The position numbers were made by a program, and so were the translations under genes. Under the pieces are notes generated by a model. It ran no database searches. It was not told the DNA's origin and saw only the letters and a program-made list of their open reading frames with translations. Of a stretch of DNA of 64,000 nt, positions 34,536 to 44,480 are shown in pieces. The DNA comes from Pseudovibrio sp. Tun.PSC04-5.I4 (lineage in GTDB: Bacteria > Pseudomonadota > Alphaproteobacteria > Rhizobiales > Stappiaceae), in contig NZ_FNLB01000006.1 of NCBI RefSeq assembly GCF_900104145.1, positions 1,261,001 to 1,325,000 on the forward strand, given 5' to 3'. The first letter of the stretch is position 1. The number at the start of each line of letters is the position of its first letter.

Positions 34536-35371
34536 GCGGCGCTTTGCTCCCATCTGGAGCTGGCACGTTCACCTTTGTTCTGGCGCAGATGTGGGACAGC
34601 CATGGTCGTTACGGGCAACACATCGACAACATCAAACATATAGGTGTGTCCTCAACACCTGCCGATTGGGTTCCCTGGCTCATCTGGGATTACGGACTTG
34701 AGGAGGTGGTGCCTTATGTGCGCGACATGCAGCGCGTGCTTTCTGAGGGACCGGAATGGCAACGCGCACGCGGAACGGACCGAGCCTTTGAGATTGCGTT
34801 CACATGGCTAAATTCCGAGGGCTATATCGATACGCCGGACGGACGCCACCAATGGTGGGACTACCAGCTCGGGTTTACAAAAGCCCCTGACGATCTGGAG
34901 CAGCTCAAGCAGCTTGTCGGGCTGTCAAAGCTCTCACAGGCCGCAGAGGGCGAGCTGTTCAGGATCTTTTCGCAGGACCTTGATTATCGTCCCGTTCGTC
35001 TGGATGAACACCGCTACGATGACGGGTTGTTTGACGGGTACTCAGGAGTGCGGCTTTGGGAAGGCTCTCCGCTTATCTCGGTTGGTGTAAGCAGGCGGGC
35101 AGTCTTTGCACAAGACGGCGCTGCGCCTGTCTTTGCAACGGAGCTGATATCGGCGTTCATTCAGGAACCCGGCCTCGGACTTTGCATGGATGAGATGATC
35201 TTTGATGATCACCCGCCGCAGCCCATTATCTATCGCAGTGGAACAATCTTCTGTTCAGCCCGCGTGCTTGATTTTGAAACAAGCGGATGGCCGGAGTGGT
35301 GGCCGGAAAGCTGGGATGAGGTCGCAAAACCGTACCTGATCCCCACGTATCCGGACTTCTTCAGCCAATAG
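34532..35371 (+). CDS. Tail protein I
   Basis: 279 residues. The N-terminal half (PADWVPWLIWDYGLEEVVPY) matches P2 gpI. The C-terminal part is longer than P2 gpI and probably connects to the fibre proteins. It belongs to the baseplate wedge. Confidence 0.85.
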   Translation: MSGALLPSGAGTFTFVLAQMWDSHGRYGQHIDNIKHIGVSSTPADWVPWLIWDYGLEEVVPYVRDMQRVLSEGPEWQRARGTDRAFEIAFTWLNSEGYIDTPDGRHQWWDYQLGFTKAPDDLEQLKQLVGLSKLSQAAEGELFRIFSQDLDYRPVRLDEHRYDDGLFDGYSGVRLWEGSPLISVGVSRRAVFAQDGAAPVFATELISAFIQEPGLGLCMDEMIFDDHPPQPIIYRSGTIFCSARVLDFETSGWPEWWPESWDEVAKPYLIPTYPDFFSQ

Positions 35372-35396
35372 ACTTCTCCAGATTTAAAGGTGGTTC

Positions 35397-35912
35397 ATGA
35401 GCACCCCGATATTTAACGACGTGCGTACGCGTGCGGCGACCCTTGCTGTCACCAAAGTGCTCTCGCAGCAAACGTGGATAGCAGCTTTATGCCCGCCTGC
35501 GCCGGAGTGGAACGGCATTCCTCCCACACCGGATATGGACAACCCGCACCTTGAACAGCCATTCGTGTATTTGCGCAGCTTTGCAGTTGGATTTTTGAGC
35601 CCTGATGAGGCTGGTGAAGTGGCGGGCCAGACACCTGATGGTGAGCTCTTAAAGTATGCCTTCAGCGATGATCCAACCGACACATTGTTTGTGAAGGTGC
35701 ATGCTCCAATCGGGTCCTTTGCGGGGCAGGAGCTGGGAGCCATAGCGCTTTACAGCAATCCTGCACTTGTTGAGGGCGTGCCCGCTGGCAAAGAGGTGTT
35801 GCTACCCGCTGATGTGGTTGAGCCGGGAACACTTTCCCGCGTGGCATACATGACGCCGACACCGCTGTTTGCAGGCACTGGCCTGACCCACTTCTTCATT
35901 GACAGGTATTGA
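35397..35912 (+). CDS. Tail-fibre-associated hypothetical protein
   Basis: 171 residues, beta-rich, with FNDVRTRAATLAVTKVL and FIDRY at the end. It lies directly before the large DUF4815-like gene. It is probably a baseplate-proximal fibre component. Family uncertain. Confidence 0.6.
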   Translation: MSTPIFNDVRTRAATLAVTKVLSQQTWIAALCPPAPEWNGIPPTPDMDNPHLEQPFVYLRSFAVGFLSPDEAGEVAGQTPDGELLKYAFSDDPTDTLFVKVHAPIGSFAGQELGAIALYSNPALVEGVPAGKEVLLPADVVEPGTLSRVAYMTPTPLFAGTGLTHFFIDRY

Positions 35913-35913
35913 T

Positions 35914-38900
35914 ATGCTGAGTTTTCAAGAGCTTCTTGCCAAGTTTGGCCTCACGGATATTTACAGCCGTTATGACCGTTCCAAAGGCTATCAACGGTTG
36001 TTGCATCACAAGCGTCAGTTTGTTGAAAGCGCTGAGGCCAATGAGACACAACAGATCTTTGAGGCCCGGATTGGCGATGTGGGCACAATGCTTGTTGGGG
36101 CAAGCTCGCTGCGTGAAGGCGGTGCCGTTGTCGTGCAGTCTCTTGGCCAGGTGCTGGTGGAAGCGGCTCGCATCTGGATTGAAAGTGCGCTGCTGAGCGT
36201 ACCGGAAAAGCAGCTTATCGTTCCCACTGTTGGTCTTGCGGTTATCGGCGTTTATCTGGATGAGCAAATCATCACAGATCAGGACGACCCGAGCTTGAAG
36301 GGCATTGTCAGCAACACAGCTTCGGCTGGCCAGTCGCTTGCCGCTCGCCTTGTCTATCCTTTGACCTGGGGCGTTGAGGGAGACGGTACCGAGGGCACGT
36401 TTTACCCCGTCCATACCTTGCTGGATGGACAGGTGCAAAACGTCATTGAACCGCCCTCCGGGGATGTGGCCGAGCAGCTTGTTGCCCGCCATGTGCGCCA
36501 GACGCACGGCTCCCATGTGATCAAAGGGTTTGATGTGTCTTATGGCGGGAAAGCAGGAGATGATCATCGTTTGCTTATCTCTGCCGGTGAGCTGCGGGCC
36601 AACGGTATTCTGGTCACACGCACGGTCGATAGCCAACTTCTAGAGGCAGAAACACCCGAGCTGTCCTTGGTTCGCACCGAGAACCACGCCTATGTGGATC
36701 GGGGAGACGGCAAATGCGAGATCACAACCAACCGCGCTCCAATTGACGAGATTGTAGAAGTCACCCTGATCGCGCCTATGAGCAAGACCATCACCCATGG
36801 TGTTGCCGGTGGCATTGATAGCATTGGCGTGGCGTCCATCTATGCGGTGACCTCGATCAAGCAGGGCGGCACAACCTATGTTGAGGGCGCTGACTTCACT
36901 CGCAGCGGCGACAATCTGGATTGGTCGCTCCCTGGTGCTGAACCGGCACCGGGCTCCAGCCTTGATCTTGAGCTGGAATACTCCACGCAAGTTGTCCCTG
37001 AAACTGTCAGTGCAGAGGGCTACGTGATTGCAGGCGGTGTTGCTGGCCGCAATGTCACCACGCGCTATAAATGGAAACTGTCTCGCACGGATATTCTGGC
37101 GATCAATCAGGACGGGGCTTTTGTCTATCTGAAAGGGCTTTCCACCGGGTTCAACCCGCTTTCTCCAAGTGTACCGGAGGATCTGTGCCCGTTGGTACGC
37201 CTTCATAATCGCTGGGGGCAAGCTCCTGTGATTGAAGCCATCGGGCTTAAGGCGATCAAGGAAGCTGAGGCACGCGCCACCCAGCGCGATCTGCTGGTGT
37301 TGGCAGAGCAGGTCTCAACATTACAATTGCGCCAGCAATCAGCTGATCGAGATCCGGCCTCTCACAAAGGCTACTTCACCGACAATTGCACCGATCGGTC
37401 GCAGGTTGATGATGGATTGAATCCGACGGCTGTCGTTACTGGCGGGTTTGTGCGCCTGCCTTTGGCAGTGAGCAAACATGAGCTTGAGCTTGCTGAGGGC
37501 TGGTACACCTTGCCCCACTTAGCCGAGGTGATCGAGCAGCAGCCCTTTAGAACAGCAATCACCAAGATTAATCCCTATATGGCCTTTGATCCTGTGCCGG
37601 CTGCGTTGCAGCTTGATCCGCCTGAGCATTACTGGAGTGAGGTGGAGGTTGAGACCACCCAAGCTCAAACCGTGCGCATGGTGGCCTGGAATGCCTCTGC
37701 CGGATCGCAGAGCCTTGAAGAGCGGATCTCGACCTCTCAGCGCGAAGCCGAGTTCATTCCGCAAATCACGATTACCTACCGGGCCGAAGACTTTGGGCCT
37801 GGCGAACAGGTCGCCAGCCTGACCTTTGACGGCATCGCCATTGCAGAAAATGCGGTTGCAGATGCACAAGGGGTGGTGGCTGGATCGTTCAATGTGCCTG
37901 CCAATATACCAACAGGACAGAAGCGGGTGGAGATCAAAGGGCAGGGTAGCTCTGAAGCTTCTGCTGTTTTTATCTCTCAAGGCACCATCACCACAGAGCA
38001 ATGGCGTGTCACCACAGTCCTGCTGCGTCCTGCCGCACAGCCACGCCGGCGCGATCCTGTCTCGCAAAGCTTTGTGTTGCCAGAGGACCGGTTGTTGCTT
38101 GGTGTCGATGTGGAATTCACAGCACGCGGCGATGCCTCCAAGGGGATTGCGTGTGAGGTCCGCGCAGCGCCGCAAGACACGCCAGAGGGCAACGTGTTTG
38201 CCTCTGGCAGCATTGCCGGTGATTTTGCTCTGTCCAATCCCAATGCCGATCTAGAAAGCAACTGGAGCCGCATTGCCTATCAGCTGCCATTGCCGGTTCC
38301 AGCTGGTGAGCGCCGCGCCTTTGCTCTGCTCACTGACGATCCGGATCATGCAATTGCCTATGCTCAACTTGGCTCGCAAGTGGGGGACAGTCCAAAAGGC
38401 TTTGATGCCCGCAAGCAGCAATGGGTGCGCAAAAACCCCGTTGGCGGCCAGATGGCAACCAGCCCCAACAATGCAGGCTGGGTGCTGCATCCAGACAGTG
38501 ATGTAACCTACCGCCTGATTGGTGCTCGCTTTACCGCCACCGAGCACCGCATCGAGGCAGGAGCGATTGCTCTTTCCAATGCCTCGGATCTTGTGGCCGT
38601 TCTTTCCCATGAGCTCATGGGCCCGCAGACAAAAGTTGTGGTGGAGCTTTCCAAGGATGGGGATGTGATCCGCCTGGAACCCAACACCTATGTGGAGCTG
38701 GATCGGTATCTGAATGGCAACTGGCAGGTTGCTATTTTGCTTTACGGCACGCCAACACGAACCCCGCTGATTGCAGGGCGCTTGCTGGTTTTAGCTGGCA
38801 CCTTGCAGGAAACCGCCGAGTACATCTCGCAGGCGATCACATTGGATGTGGCAGGCGGGCCTTTGAAAGTGCGGAGTATGTTTGAGGTCAGCACACCGGG

Positions 38901-39114
38901 CAGTTCGTCTGTCTCCCATGCTTTGGGAGGTGACGGGGACTGGCATGATCTGGCTCCCACATCCCACCTTGCAAAGGGCGATGGCTGGACGCAGCGCGAG
39001 CATTTGCTTGCCTCCACATCTGATTTGGAGACCCGGTTGAAACTCACACTGAGCGGAACCCCCGCATCCCGGCCACGGGTACGCGGTATCACAGCCCGCG
39101 CAACGGAGGTTTGA
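35914..39114 (+). CDS. Large DUF4815-like tail-fibre protein
   Basis: 1066 residues from ATG 35914. The first half matches the DUF4815 pattern (YDRSKGYQRLLHHKRQFVESAE, GLAVIGVYLDEQIITDQDDPSL, GFDVSYGGK). The second half is beta-rich with many short repeats, consistent with a receptor-binding or shaft region. It is an adhesion-device component of a contractile phage and a likely host-range determinant. No transmembrane segments. Confidence 0.8.
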   Translation: MLSFQELLAKFGLTDIYSRYDRSKGYQRLLHHKRQFVESAEANETQQIFEARIGDVGTMLVGASSLREGGAVVVQSLGQVLVEAARIWIESALLSVPEKQLIVPTVGLAVIGVYLDEQIITDQDDPSLKGIVSNTASAGQSLAARLVYPLTWGVEGDGTEGTFYPVHTLLDGQVQNVIEPPSGDVAEQLVARHVRQTHGSHVIKGFDVSYGGKAGDDHRLLISAGELRANGILVTRTVDSQLLEAETPELSLVRTENHAYVDRGDGKCEITTNRAPIDEIVEVTLIAPMSKTITHGVAGGIDSIGVASIYAVTSIKQGGTTYVEGADFTRSGDNLDWSLPGAEPAPGSSLDLELEYSTQVVPETVSAEGYVIAGGVAGRNVTTRYKWKLSRTDILAINQDGAFVYLKGLSTGFNPLSPSVPEDLCPLVRLHNRWGQAPVIEAIGLKAIKEAEARATQRDLLVLAEQVSTLQLRQQSADRDPASHKGYFTDNCTDRSQVDDGLNPTAVVTGGFVRLPLAVSKHELELAEGWYTLPHLAEVIEQQPFRTAITKINPYMAFDPVPAALQLDPPEHYWSEVEVETTQAQTVRMVAWNASAGSQSLEERISTSQREAEFIPQITITYRAEDFGPGEQVASLTFDGIAIAENAVADAQGVVAGSFNVPANIPTGQKRVEIKGQGSSEASAVFISQGTITTEQWRVTTVLLRPAAQPRRRDPVSQSFVLPEDRLLLGVDVEFTARGDASKGIACEVRAAPQDTPEGNVFASGSIAGDFALSNPNADLESNWSRIAYQLPLPVPAGERRAFALLTDDPDHAIAYAQLGSQVGDSPKGFDARKQQWVRKNPVGGQMATSPNNAGWVLHPDSDVTYRLIGARFTATEHRIEAGAIALSNASDLVAVLSHELMGPQTKVVVELSKDGDVIRLEPNTYVELDRYLNGNWQVAILLYGTPTRTPLIAGRLLVLAGTLQETAEYISQAITLDVAGGPLKVRSMFEVSTPGSSSVSHALGGDGDWHDLAPTSHLAKGDGWTQREHLLASTSDLETRLKLTLSGTPASRPRVRGITARATEV

Positions 39115-39117
39115 TCA

Positions 39118-40020
39118 ATGACTGTCGATAACAAGACCGAGCATTTTGATCTGCCTTTGCCACACCCGGAAAACCCGCCGCGCAGTGTGGACGTACAACG
39201 GCTGCGCGATGCGCTCACCGCCATCGATGTGGTTATTTATCAGCGCTTGGGTCAGGCTCTTTCTACCGAGGATGTAAACGCACTTATCTCCTCGGCTCTG
39301 GGGCCAGCTGTTGCTGCTGCCAAAGCCGAGGTGCTTTCGGACATGACCGGAGGCGTGCTGCAGGCGGAACTGGATACCTTAAAAGAGATCGGGGAGGCGC
39401 TCACCGTTCATGAGGGAGACAGCGAGGCCGCATTTGCAGCAATTAATCAGGCGATTGCACAACGGGTGACACTGACGGCATTCCAGAGCCTGGTCACAAG
39501 TGTTGCAGGTAAAGCTGATGCTGCTCACACTCACCAACCAGCCGACATAACCGGCCTGCAGAACCTTTTAAACGGCAAGGCAGATCTGTTTCATACTCAT
39601 TCCATGGGCAATGTATCTGGATTGCAGGCCGCATTGGACGGCAAGGCCATCTCGGGGCATGTGCATAGTCTTTTGAAATTTGCCGGCAACACCAAGCTGC
39701 AGGCAGACGTAAATGGTGCGAAGGTAACTGGCAGGCTTGAAGCGTCCGGTGATGTGACAGCCTTTTCAGATGCACGGCTGAAACAGAACATCGCGCCGCT
39801 CACAGAGGCGCTGGCAAAGGTGCTTCAGCTGCAAGGGTGCTCCTATGAAAAAGATGGAAAGCAATCTCTTGGTTTGATCGCGCAACAGGTCCAGGAGGTG
39901 GTGCCCGAGGTGGTTCATTCCGGGACCTTCCTCTCTCTTGCCTATGGCAATCTGGTGGCATTGCTCATTGAGGCCATCAAGGAACTCAACACCCGGCTTA
40001 GCGAGGTGGAGGGCAAATGA
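39118..40020 (+). CDS. Tail fibre with S74 chaperone domain
   Basis: 300 residues. Collagen-like phage repeats occur in the middle (QPADITGLQNLLNGKADLFH, GLQAALDGKAI). The C-terminus is a peptidase S74 intramolecular chaperone: FSDARLKQNIAPLTEAL and then SLGLIAQQVQEVVPEVV. This domain helps trimerisation and then cleaves itself. The fibre probably acts at the tail tip. Confidence 0.88.
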   Translation: MTVDNKTEHFDLPLPHPENPPRSVDVQRLRDALTAIDVVIYQRLGQALSTEDVNALISSALGPAVAAAKAEVLSDMTGGVLQAELDTLKEIGEALTVHEGDSEAAFAAINQAIAQRVTLTAFQSLVTSVAGKADAAHTHQPADITGLQNLLNGKADLFHTHSMGNVSGLQAALDGKAISGHVHSLLKFAGNTKLQADVNGAKVTGRLEASGDVTAFSDARLKQNIAPLTEALAKVLQLQGCSYEKDGKQSLGLIAQQVQEVVPEVVHSGTFLSLAYGNLVALLIEAIKELNTRLSEVEGK

Positions 40021-40424
40021 CCTTGCAAACAAGTGGGCCGATCTCTCTTGGTAATGTGCGTGAGGAGCTGGAAGCGGCTGGACCTATTTCCCTTGCAAGC
40101 TCTGCTGTTCGTGAGCTGGCTGGCGTTTCAGATGGGCCAATCAGCATGAGTGGCCTTTATGGGAAATCTTATGAGATACGGGAGCCGGAAACCGGCGAAC
40201 ACTACATAAACAGCACACTAGCTTACTATTGCTTCCATAATAGCGACTTAAACCACTCGTTTTTTTTCTGGAATACTCTTTTCTATTCCTCTGGTATTGC
40301 TAACGGGATTGGTGATCTACCATTCATAGACTTTGAAGGCTGGCGTTATTTTAGGGGGACTGCTCGACCGACTCCAACTGGTGCAACCGCCGACTTCTAT
40401 GGAATCTATAGGATACAATTATGA
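40017..40424 (+). CDS. Hypothetical tail protein
   Basis: 135 residues. The N-terminal repeat-like pieces (SGPISLGNVREEL, AGPISLASSAVREL, DGPISMSGLYGKS) are typical of short tail-tip proteins. The C-terminal half is aromatic-rich and more AT-rich than its neighbours, which suggests recent exchange. It overlaps genes on both sides by 4 nt. Confidence 0.65.
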   Translation: MTLQTSGPISLGNVREELEAAGPISLASSAVRELAGVSDGPISMSGLYGKSYEIREPETGEHYINSTLAYYCFHNSDLNHSFFFWNTLFYSSGIANGIGDLPFIDFEGWRYFRGTARPTPTGATADFYGIYRIQL

Positions 40425-40960
40425 AGCGCTATTCTCTGAACACAGCAGGGGAAACAGTCGTACTTGACCCCACACAATCGCTCACAGCTGCGGACGGAAA
40501 TCGATACCCACCTTCTGCATTCACTGCCCTATCAGAGGATGAGCTTGGTGCAATAGGAGTAACCGTAGAGGAAGTGGAACCTGTATCTGCAACCGCAGTA
40601 CACGTCAGCCAGTACGCCGAAATCCTGATTGATCAAGGCACCCAAATAAATGGTATCCAATTTAAGACAGATTTGGAGTCGGTCTCTCGCCTCAAGGAAA
40701 TGCTGGATGGTTTTGATGCAGGCCTTCCTGAAGCAAGTGCAGTAAAGGCTATCACTTCTGCCGGAGTGCTGCTGGAATTGGATAGCCGGGGGAAGGTGGA
40801 AGCGCTCTACCATGCAGCTATTCGATATCGCGCAGGCATCGTGACCCGCTCCGCAGAAATCCAGCAACTGCCCGTGATCCCAGACCCAAGTAATGGCACT
40901 CTGTGGGACTTAACCAAGCCCCTTGCTGATATTCTGAGTGCCGAGGCAGATCCCGCCTAA
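40421..40960 (+). CDS. DUF4376-like tail-fibre assembly protein
   Basis: 179 residues. The N-terminal part resembles tail-fibre assembly chaperones (FTALSEDELGAIGVTVEEVE). The C-terminal part (IQFKTDLESVSRLKEML) is helical and like DUF4376. It is probably needed for correct fibre assembly. The terminator that follows closes the fibre operon. Confidence 0.75.
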   Translation: MKRYSLNTAGETVVLDPTQSLTAADGNRYPPSAFTALSEDELGAIGVTVEEVEPVSATAVHVSQYAEILIDQGTQINGIQFKTDLESVSRLKEMLDGFDAGLPEASAVKAITSAGVLLELDSRGKVEALYHAAIRYRAGIVTRSAEIQQLPVIPDPSNGTLWDLTKPLADILSAEADPA

Positions 40961-40988
40961 ACCACTCTCACATACCCCAATAATCCCA

Positions 40989-41020
40989 CCCGCACAGCAG
41001 ATCGCTGGAGCGGGTTTTTT
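40989..41020 (+). terminator. Terminator before the tail-sheath gene
   Basis: CCCGC (40989-40993) pairs with GCGGG (41010-41014), followed by TTTTTT (41015-41020). It separates the fibre genes from FI/FII. Confidence 0.75.
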
Positions 41021-41035
41021 CATGGAGAACAGCCA

Positions 41036-42268
41036 ATGAGCGCGCCAAAAATCGGCATGCAATTCTCTTATAAGTCGGATGATCCGTTTCCAGTCACAGA
41101 AGGCGATCTATCCAAGGTCTTGGTGATCGACAGCTCTGAGGATGCATCCGATACTGAGTATCCCCTTGATACTCCAAAACGCATCTCATCCGGTGATAGA
41201 GCAAAGGTGGACGCCCTTGGAACCGGCACCTTGCGCGATCATCTGCGCGGGGTTCAGGATCAGCTCAATCTGATGGAACGTTCTGCTGATGTGACTGTTG
41301 TGCGCACAGCAAAAGGGGCAACACCTGAAGCAAGTGCTGCGGCGATTGCAGCTATCATCAATTCCATTACTGAAATCCCGTCTGCAGTAAATTGCACACC
41401 GGGCATTGTAGTTGCTGGCTCTACGGCTTGGCGTCCGGATCTGGAGACAGTCAACCCAGTGGTGGCCGCGCTGGAAGCAAACATTGGACGCATCCTTGCC
41501 GTTGCTCCCGTTGATGTGGACCCGACAAGTTCAGCAAATGCCATTGATGCCCGCGAGACCATGGCCTCGGGCCGCTTGATGCCGGTGGGTGTAGCGGCGC
41601 GGGTCTGGGAAGGTGATACCGTTGTCACACGTCCGATGGCCTCCCGCGTTGCTGGCCTGATTGTTCGTGCTGATACCAACAATGGCAACATGCCTTTTGA
41701 GACCATCTGTAATGAACCAATTTTTGGCCTTGCCGGACTTTCCAGAAAGATCCCGTTCAACTTCCTTGACGGGTCTAAGGAAGGCCAGCAGATGCTTGCC
41801 GCTGATGTGGCGATTGTGACTGAGGGTGAGATTGGCGTTTATGGCTCGGTTGCAGAGGGAGGCTTTACCTTCCTTGGCACGGATATGGCACAAACTGATG
41901 CCCAGTGGCCTCAGCTTCACCAGCAACGGGGCACGGATTACATCGTCACCCAGATGATCAAAATCACACGCCGTCATCTGGGCAAGAAGCAGAGTGCGCA
42001 GCGTGTTGAATCGTGGATCAGGGAAATTGTTGGTGATCTGCGCGGTTTGAAGCAGGGTGGGCATATCCTTGGTTACGCGCCTGCTTCCCAGATGTTCAAA
42101 GCTGACAAAAACCAGCCTGAGAAAATTGAACTGGGGCACATCAATCTGGAGATCAAACAGGAAACAGCAAGTGCGTTCAAACGCGCTGATTTTGAAATGC
42201 GCCGTTATCGCCCGGCTGTCGATGGCCTGATCAGAGACATTCTGGCGCGTCTGCGCTCGGTTGTTTAA
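41036..42268 (+). CDS. Tail sheath protein FI-like
   Basis: 410 residues. Recognisable segments are SAPKIGMQFSYKSDD near the start, a central GIVVAGSTAWRPDLETVNP, and a C-terminal VESWIREIVGDLRGLKQGGHI. This matches the contractile-sheath family (P2 gpFI). It contracts to drive the tube through the envelope. Confidence 0.93.
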   Translation: MSAPKIGMQFSYKSDDPFPVTEGDLSKVLVIDSSEDASDTEYPLDTPKRISSGDRAKVDALGTGTLRDHLRGVQDQLNLMERSADVTVVRTAKGATPEASAAAIAAIINSITEIPSAVNCTPGIVVAGSTAWRPDLETVNPVVAALEANIGRILAVAPVDVDPTSSANAIDARETMASGRLMPVGVAARVWEGDTVVTRPMASRVAGLIVRADTNNGNMPFETICNEPIFGLAGLSRKIPFNFLDGSKEGQQMLAADVAIVTEGEIGVYGSVAEGGFTFLGTDMAQTDAQWPQLHQQRGTDYIVTQMIKITRRHLGKKQSAQRVESWIREIVGDLRGLKQGGHILGYAPASQMFKADKNQPEKIELGHINLEIKQETASAFKRADFEMRRYRPAVDGLIRDILARLRSVV

Positions 42269-42291
42269 TTCCCTGAACTGGAGAGTTCTAT

Positions 42292-42819
42292 ATGCAGCGC
42301 CCTATACTGATTAACGGAGATATTGACCTGCGACTGGTCCGGTCTCCGGAAGATTCCCGCGCCAATATCCTGACCAAGCTTGCTCTGCCTGCCTTCAAAT
42401 ACACAACAGTCAATCATAATCCGGGCGGCGGTATTGGCGGGGTTGATTTCGGCAAGCCGCGCACAGAGGCCTTTGAGCCCAAAGCGGAACACAAAGGCAT
42501 TGATGAAAGCCTTCTGGAAAGTCTTGGCGCTCATGAAGAGTGGGTCTTTGCGGGCAACTATCGCAAGATGCCAGGCAATGTGTGGATCCCAATTCGTGGG
42601 TTTATTCATGCCACATTGATGGAATGGGAACCCGATGATATGGGATCCGACGATCTGCAAGGCTGTAATCTGGTCTTCAAGGAAGTCACCCATGTTGAAG
42701 TGATCCTTGATCAGAAAGAGCTTTACTACTGGGATTGGTTTGAGCGCGAAATCCGGCCTCCCTCCGTGCCAATAAGTGTGAGACATTCCACTGGCCAAAG
42801 TTTACACTTGATGGCGTAG
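42292..42819 (+). pseudogene. Tail tube protein FII, interrupted by IS
   Basis: The frame matches P2 gpFII (tail tube) for about 158 residues, to FEREIRPPS. Then it enters the IS and ends with a foreign tail, VPISVRHSTGQSLHLMA. The original 3' end survives right of the IS (44359-44409) and can be read as PPDPTKGARNRALGI plus stop. The truncated protein is only slightly changed in length, but its C-terminus is replaced, so tube assembly is probably damaged. Confidence 0.85.
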
Positions 42820-42831
42820 GAGAACGAACCC

Positions 42832-43314
42832 ATGGTTATGCCTTCACAGACACCGCTTTCACCCGATACTGGACCTGATGATATTGTGCCCCCGCCACCG
42901 CCAACCCGCATGGTGACAGCGCCAGTGCAGCCTACAGCCGAGTTGACCGCTATCCCTAAGCGGAGAAGTTTCACAGCCAAATACAAACTGCGCATTCTGG
43001 ACGAGACGGACCAAGCAGCAGACACAGGTGGTGTTACAGCCATTCTACGGCGCGAAGGGCTTTATTCTTCTGCGCTAACGGATTGGCGTCGGGCGCGCGC
43101 TGCAGGCTCATTGGGATCATTGCAGCCGCGTCAACGTGGCCCACAAAAAGCACCCGCCAACCCATTACAGGCCGAACTGTCCAAGGCTAACCGTGAAGTT
43201 TCAGCACTACGGCGGCGTCTGGACCAGGCGGAAGCCATCCTTGCAATCCAAAAAAAAGTGGCGACATTGTTGGACGAGATGGAGCAGACGCCAGAGCGCA
43301 GCGGCAAGTCATGA
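42832..43314 (+). CDS. IS3-family transposase OrfA
   Basis: 160 residues. The HTH_Tnp_1 DNA-binding part is FTAKYKLRILDETDQAADTGGV, then GLYSSALTDWRRAR. A leucine-zipper-like helix (LQAELSKANREVSALRRRLDQ) follows for dimerisation. The stop overlaps the OrfB start by ATGA, so coupling rather than frameshifting joins the two frames. Confidence 0.88.
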   Translation: MVMPSQTPLSPDTGPDDIVPPPPPTRMVTAPVQPTAELTAIPKRRSFTAKYKLRILDETDQAADTGGVTAILRREGLYSSALTDWRRARAAGSLGSLQPRQRGPQKAPANPLQAELSKANREVSALRRRLDQAEAILAIQKKVATLLDEMEQTPERSGKS

Positions 43315-44324
43315 TGGCCGTCGCGATTGCTCTGCCCTCAGGCAGCGGCCTGACCTCAGCCGTTTGCTCCGCGCTCTCTTTGTCGCGGGCAAGCGTTTTT
43401 CGCCATCGCGCTACATTGGCTGCTCCGCCACGCGCGGTAAAGCCACGTCCCCCCTCAGCGCGTGCCTTGCCGGAAAATGAACGGGCTCGGGTACTGGACC
43501 ATCTGTGTGGGCCCAGGTTTACCGACCAGACCCCCACCGAGGTATTCGCCACTTTGCTGGATGAAGGCACCTACCTCTGTTCGATCCGCACGATGTATCG
43601 GATACTGGCCGCTCAGGGCGAAGTCATTGAGCGTCGCCGTCAGCGCACGCACCCTGTCTATCAAAAGCCGGAACTTCTAGCCGAAGCTCCCAATCAGGTC
43701 TGGTCTTGGGATATTACCAAGCTGATGGGCCCGGTGAAATGGTCTTACTTCTATCTCTATGTCATCTTGGACATCTTCAGCCGCCGTGTTGTTGGCTGGC
43801 GCATTGAGCAGGCCGAAAGCGCCAGCCAGTTCAAGGAACTGTTCATGGATGCGATGGGAAAGCATGCTGTTCCACGCGATCAGTTGACATTGCATGCCGA
43901 TCGTGGCGGGCCAATGAAGGCAAAGACAACGGCTCTGATGCTGGTGGATCTTGGTGTGCTCAAATCCCACAGCCGACCCCATACCTCAAACGACAACCCG
44001 TTCTCAGAGGCCCACTTCAAGACGCTGAAATATCAGCCCGAATTCCCCAGGAAGTTTGAAACCATCGAGCAAGCTCGCGACTTTTGCCGCAGATTCTTTG
44101 CATGGTACAACGAACAACACCATCATGCAGGCATCGGACTCATGACCCCTGATCAGGTCCACTTTGGACAGGCCGAGGCTGTCTATGCCGCACGCCAAGC
44201 AACTCTCGAGGCTGCGTTCATCAGTACACCCGAGCGCTTCGTACTAAAACCGCCAAAACCACCTCAAATCCCGACGGCCGTCTGGATCAATCCACCAAAG
44301 CCAGAGAAAGAAAATCAAGCTTAA
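43311..44324 (+). CDS. IS3-family transposase OrfB (DDE integrase)
   Basis: 337 residues with the retroviral integrase core. The catalytic triad is D in WSWDITKL, D in LHADRGG and E in FSEAHFKTLKY. Then comes the WYNEQHHHAGIGLMTP signature. The gene is intact, so this copy may still be active. Confidence 0.93.
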   Translation: MMAVAIALPSGSGLTSAVCSALSLSRASVFRHRATLAAPPRAVKPRPPSARALPENERARVLDHLCGPRFTDQTPTEVFATLLDEGTYLCSIRTMYRILAAQGEVIERRRQRTHPVYQKPELLAEAPNQVWSWDITKLMGPVKWSYFYLYVILDIFSRRVVGWRIEQAESASQFKELFMDAMGKHAVPRDQLTLHADRGGPMKAKTTALMLVDLGVLKSHSRPHTSNDNPFSEAHFKTLKYQPEFPRKFETIEQARDFCRRFFAWYNEQHHHAGIGLMTPDQVHFGQAEAVYAARQATLEAAFISTPERFVLKPPKPPQIPTAVWINPPKPEKENQA

Positions 44325-44437
44325 AGTCCAAATGCCACTGTCTCAAAGTCGTTGACACGTTCCGCCTGACCCAACCAAAGGTGCGCGCAACCGCGCTCTT
44401 GGTATCTAAGCTTTTAACAAACCCTAATTCTTGACAT

Positions 44438-44467
44438 GCCCCTCGGTTTATCGCCGGGGGCTTTTTT
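44438..44467 (+). terminator. Terminator between FII and gene E
   Basis: GCCCC and CGG pair with CCG and GGGGC (44438-44461) around a TTTATCG loop, followed by TTTTTT. It ends FI-FII transcription. Confidence 0.85.
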
Positions 44468-44480
44468 GTGGAGCGCTCGC

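Larger units (their letters stand above)
42767..44357 (+). mobile_element. IS3-family insertion sequence inside FII
   Basis: The element has imperfect terminal inverted repeats: TGCCAATAAGTGTGAGACA at 42767 and TGTCAACGACTTTGAGACA read inward from 44357. It is about 1.6 kb with two overlapping frames. I find no perfect target duplication, so the exact end bases could be off by 1-3 nt. Confidence 0.85.
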
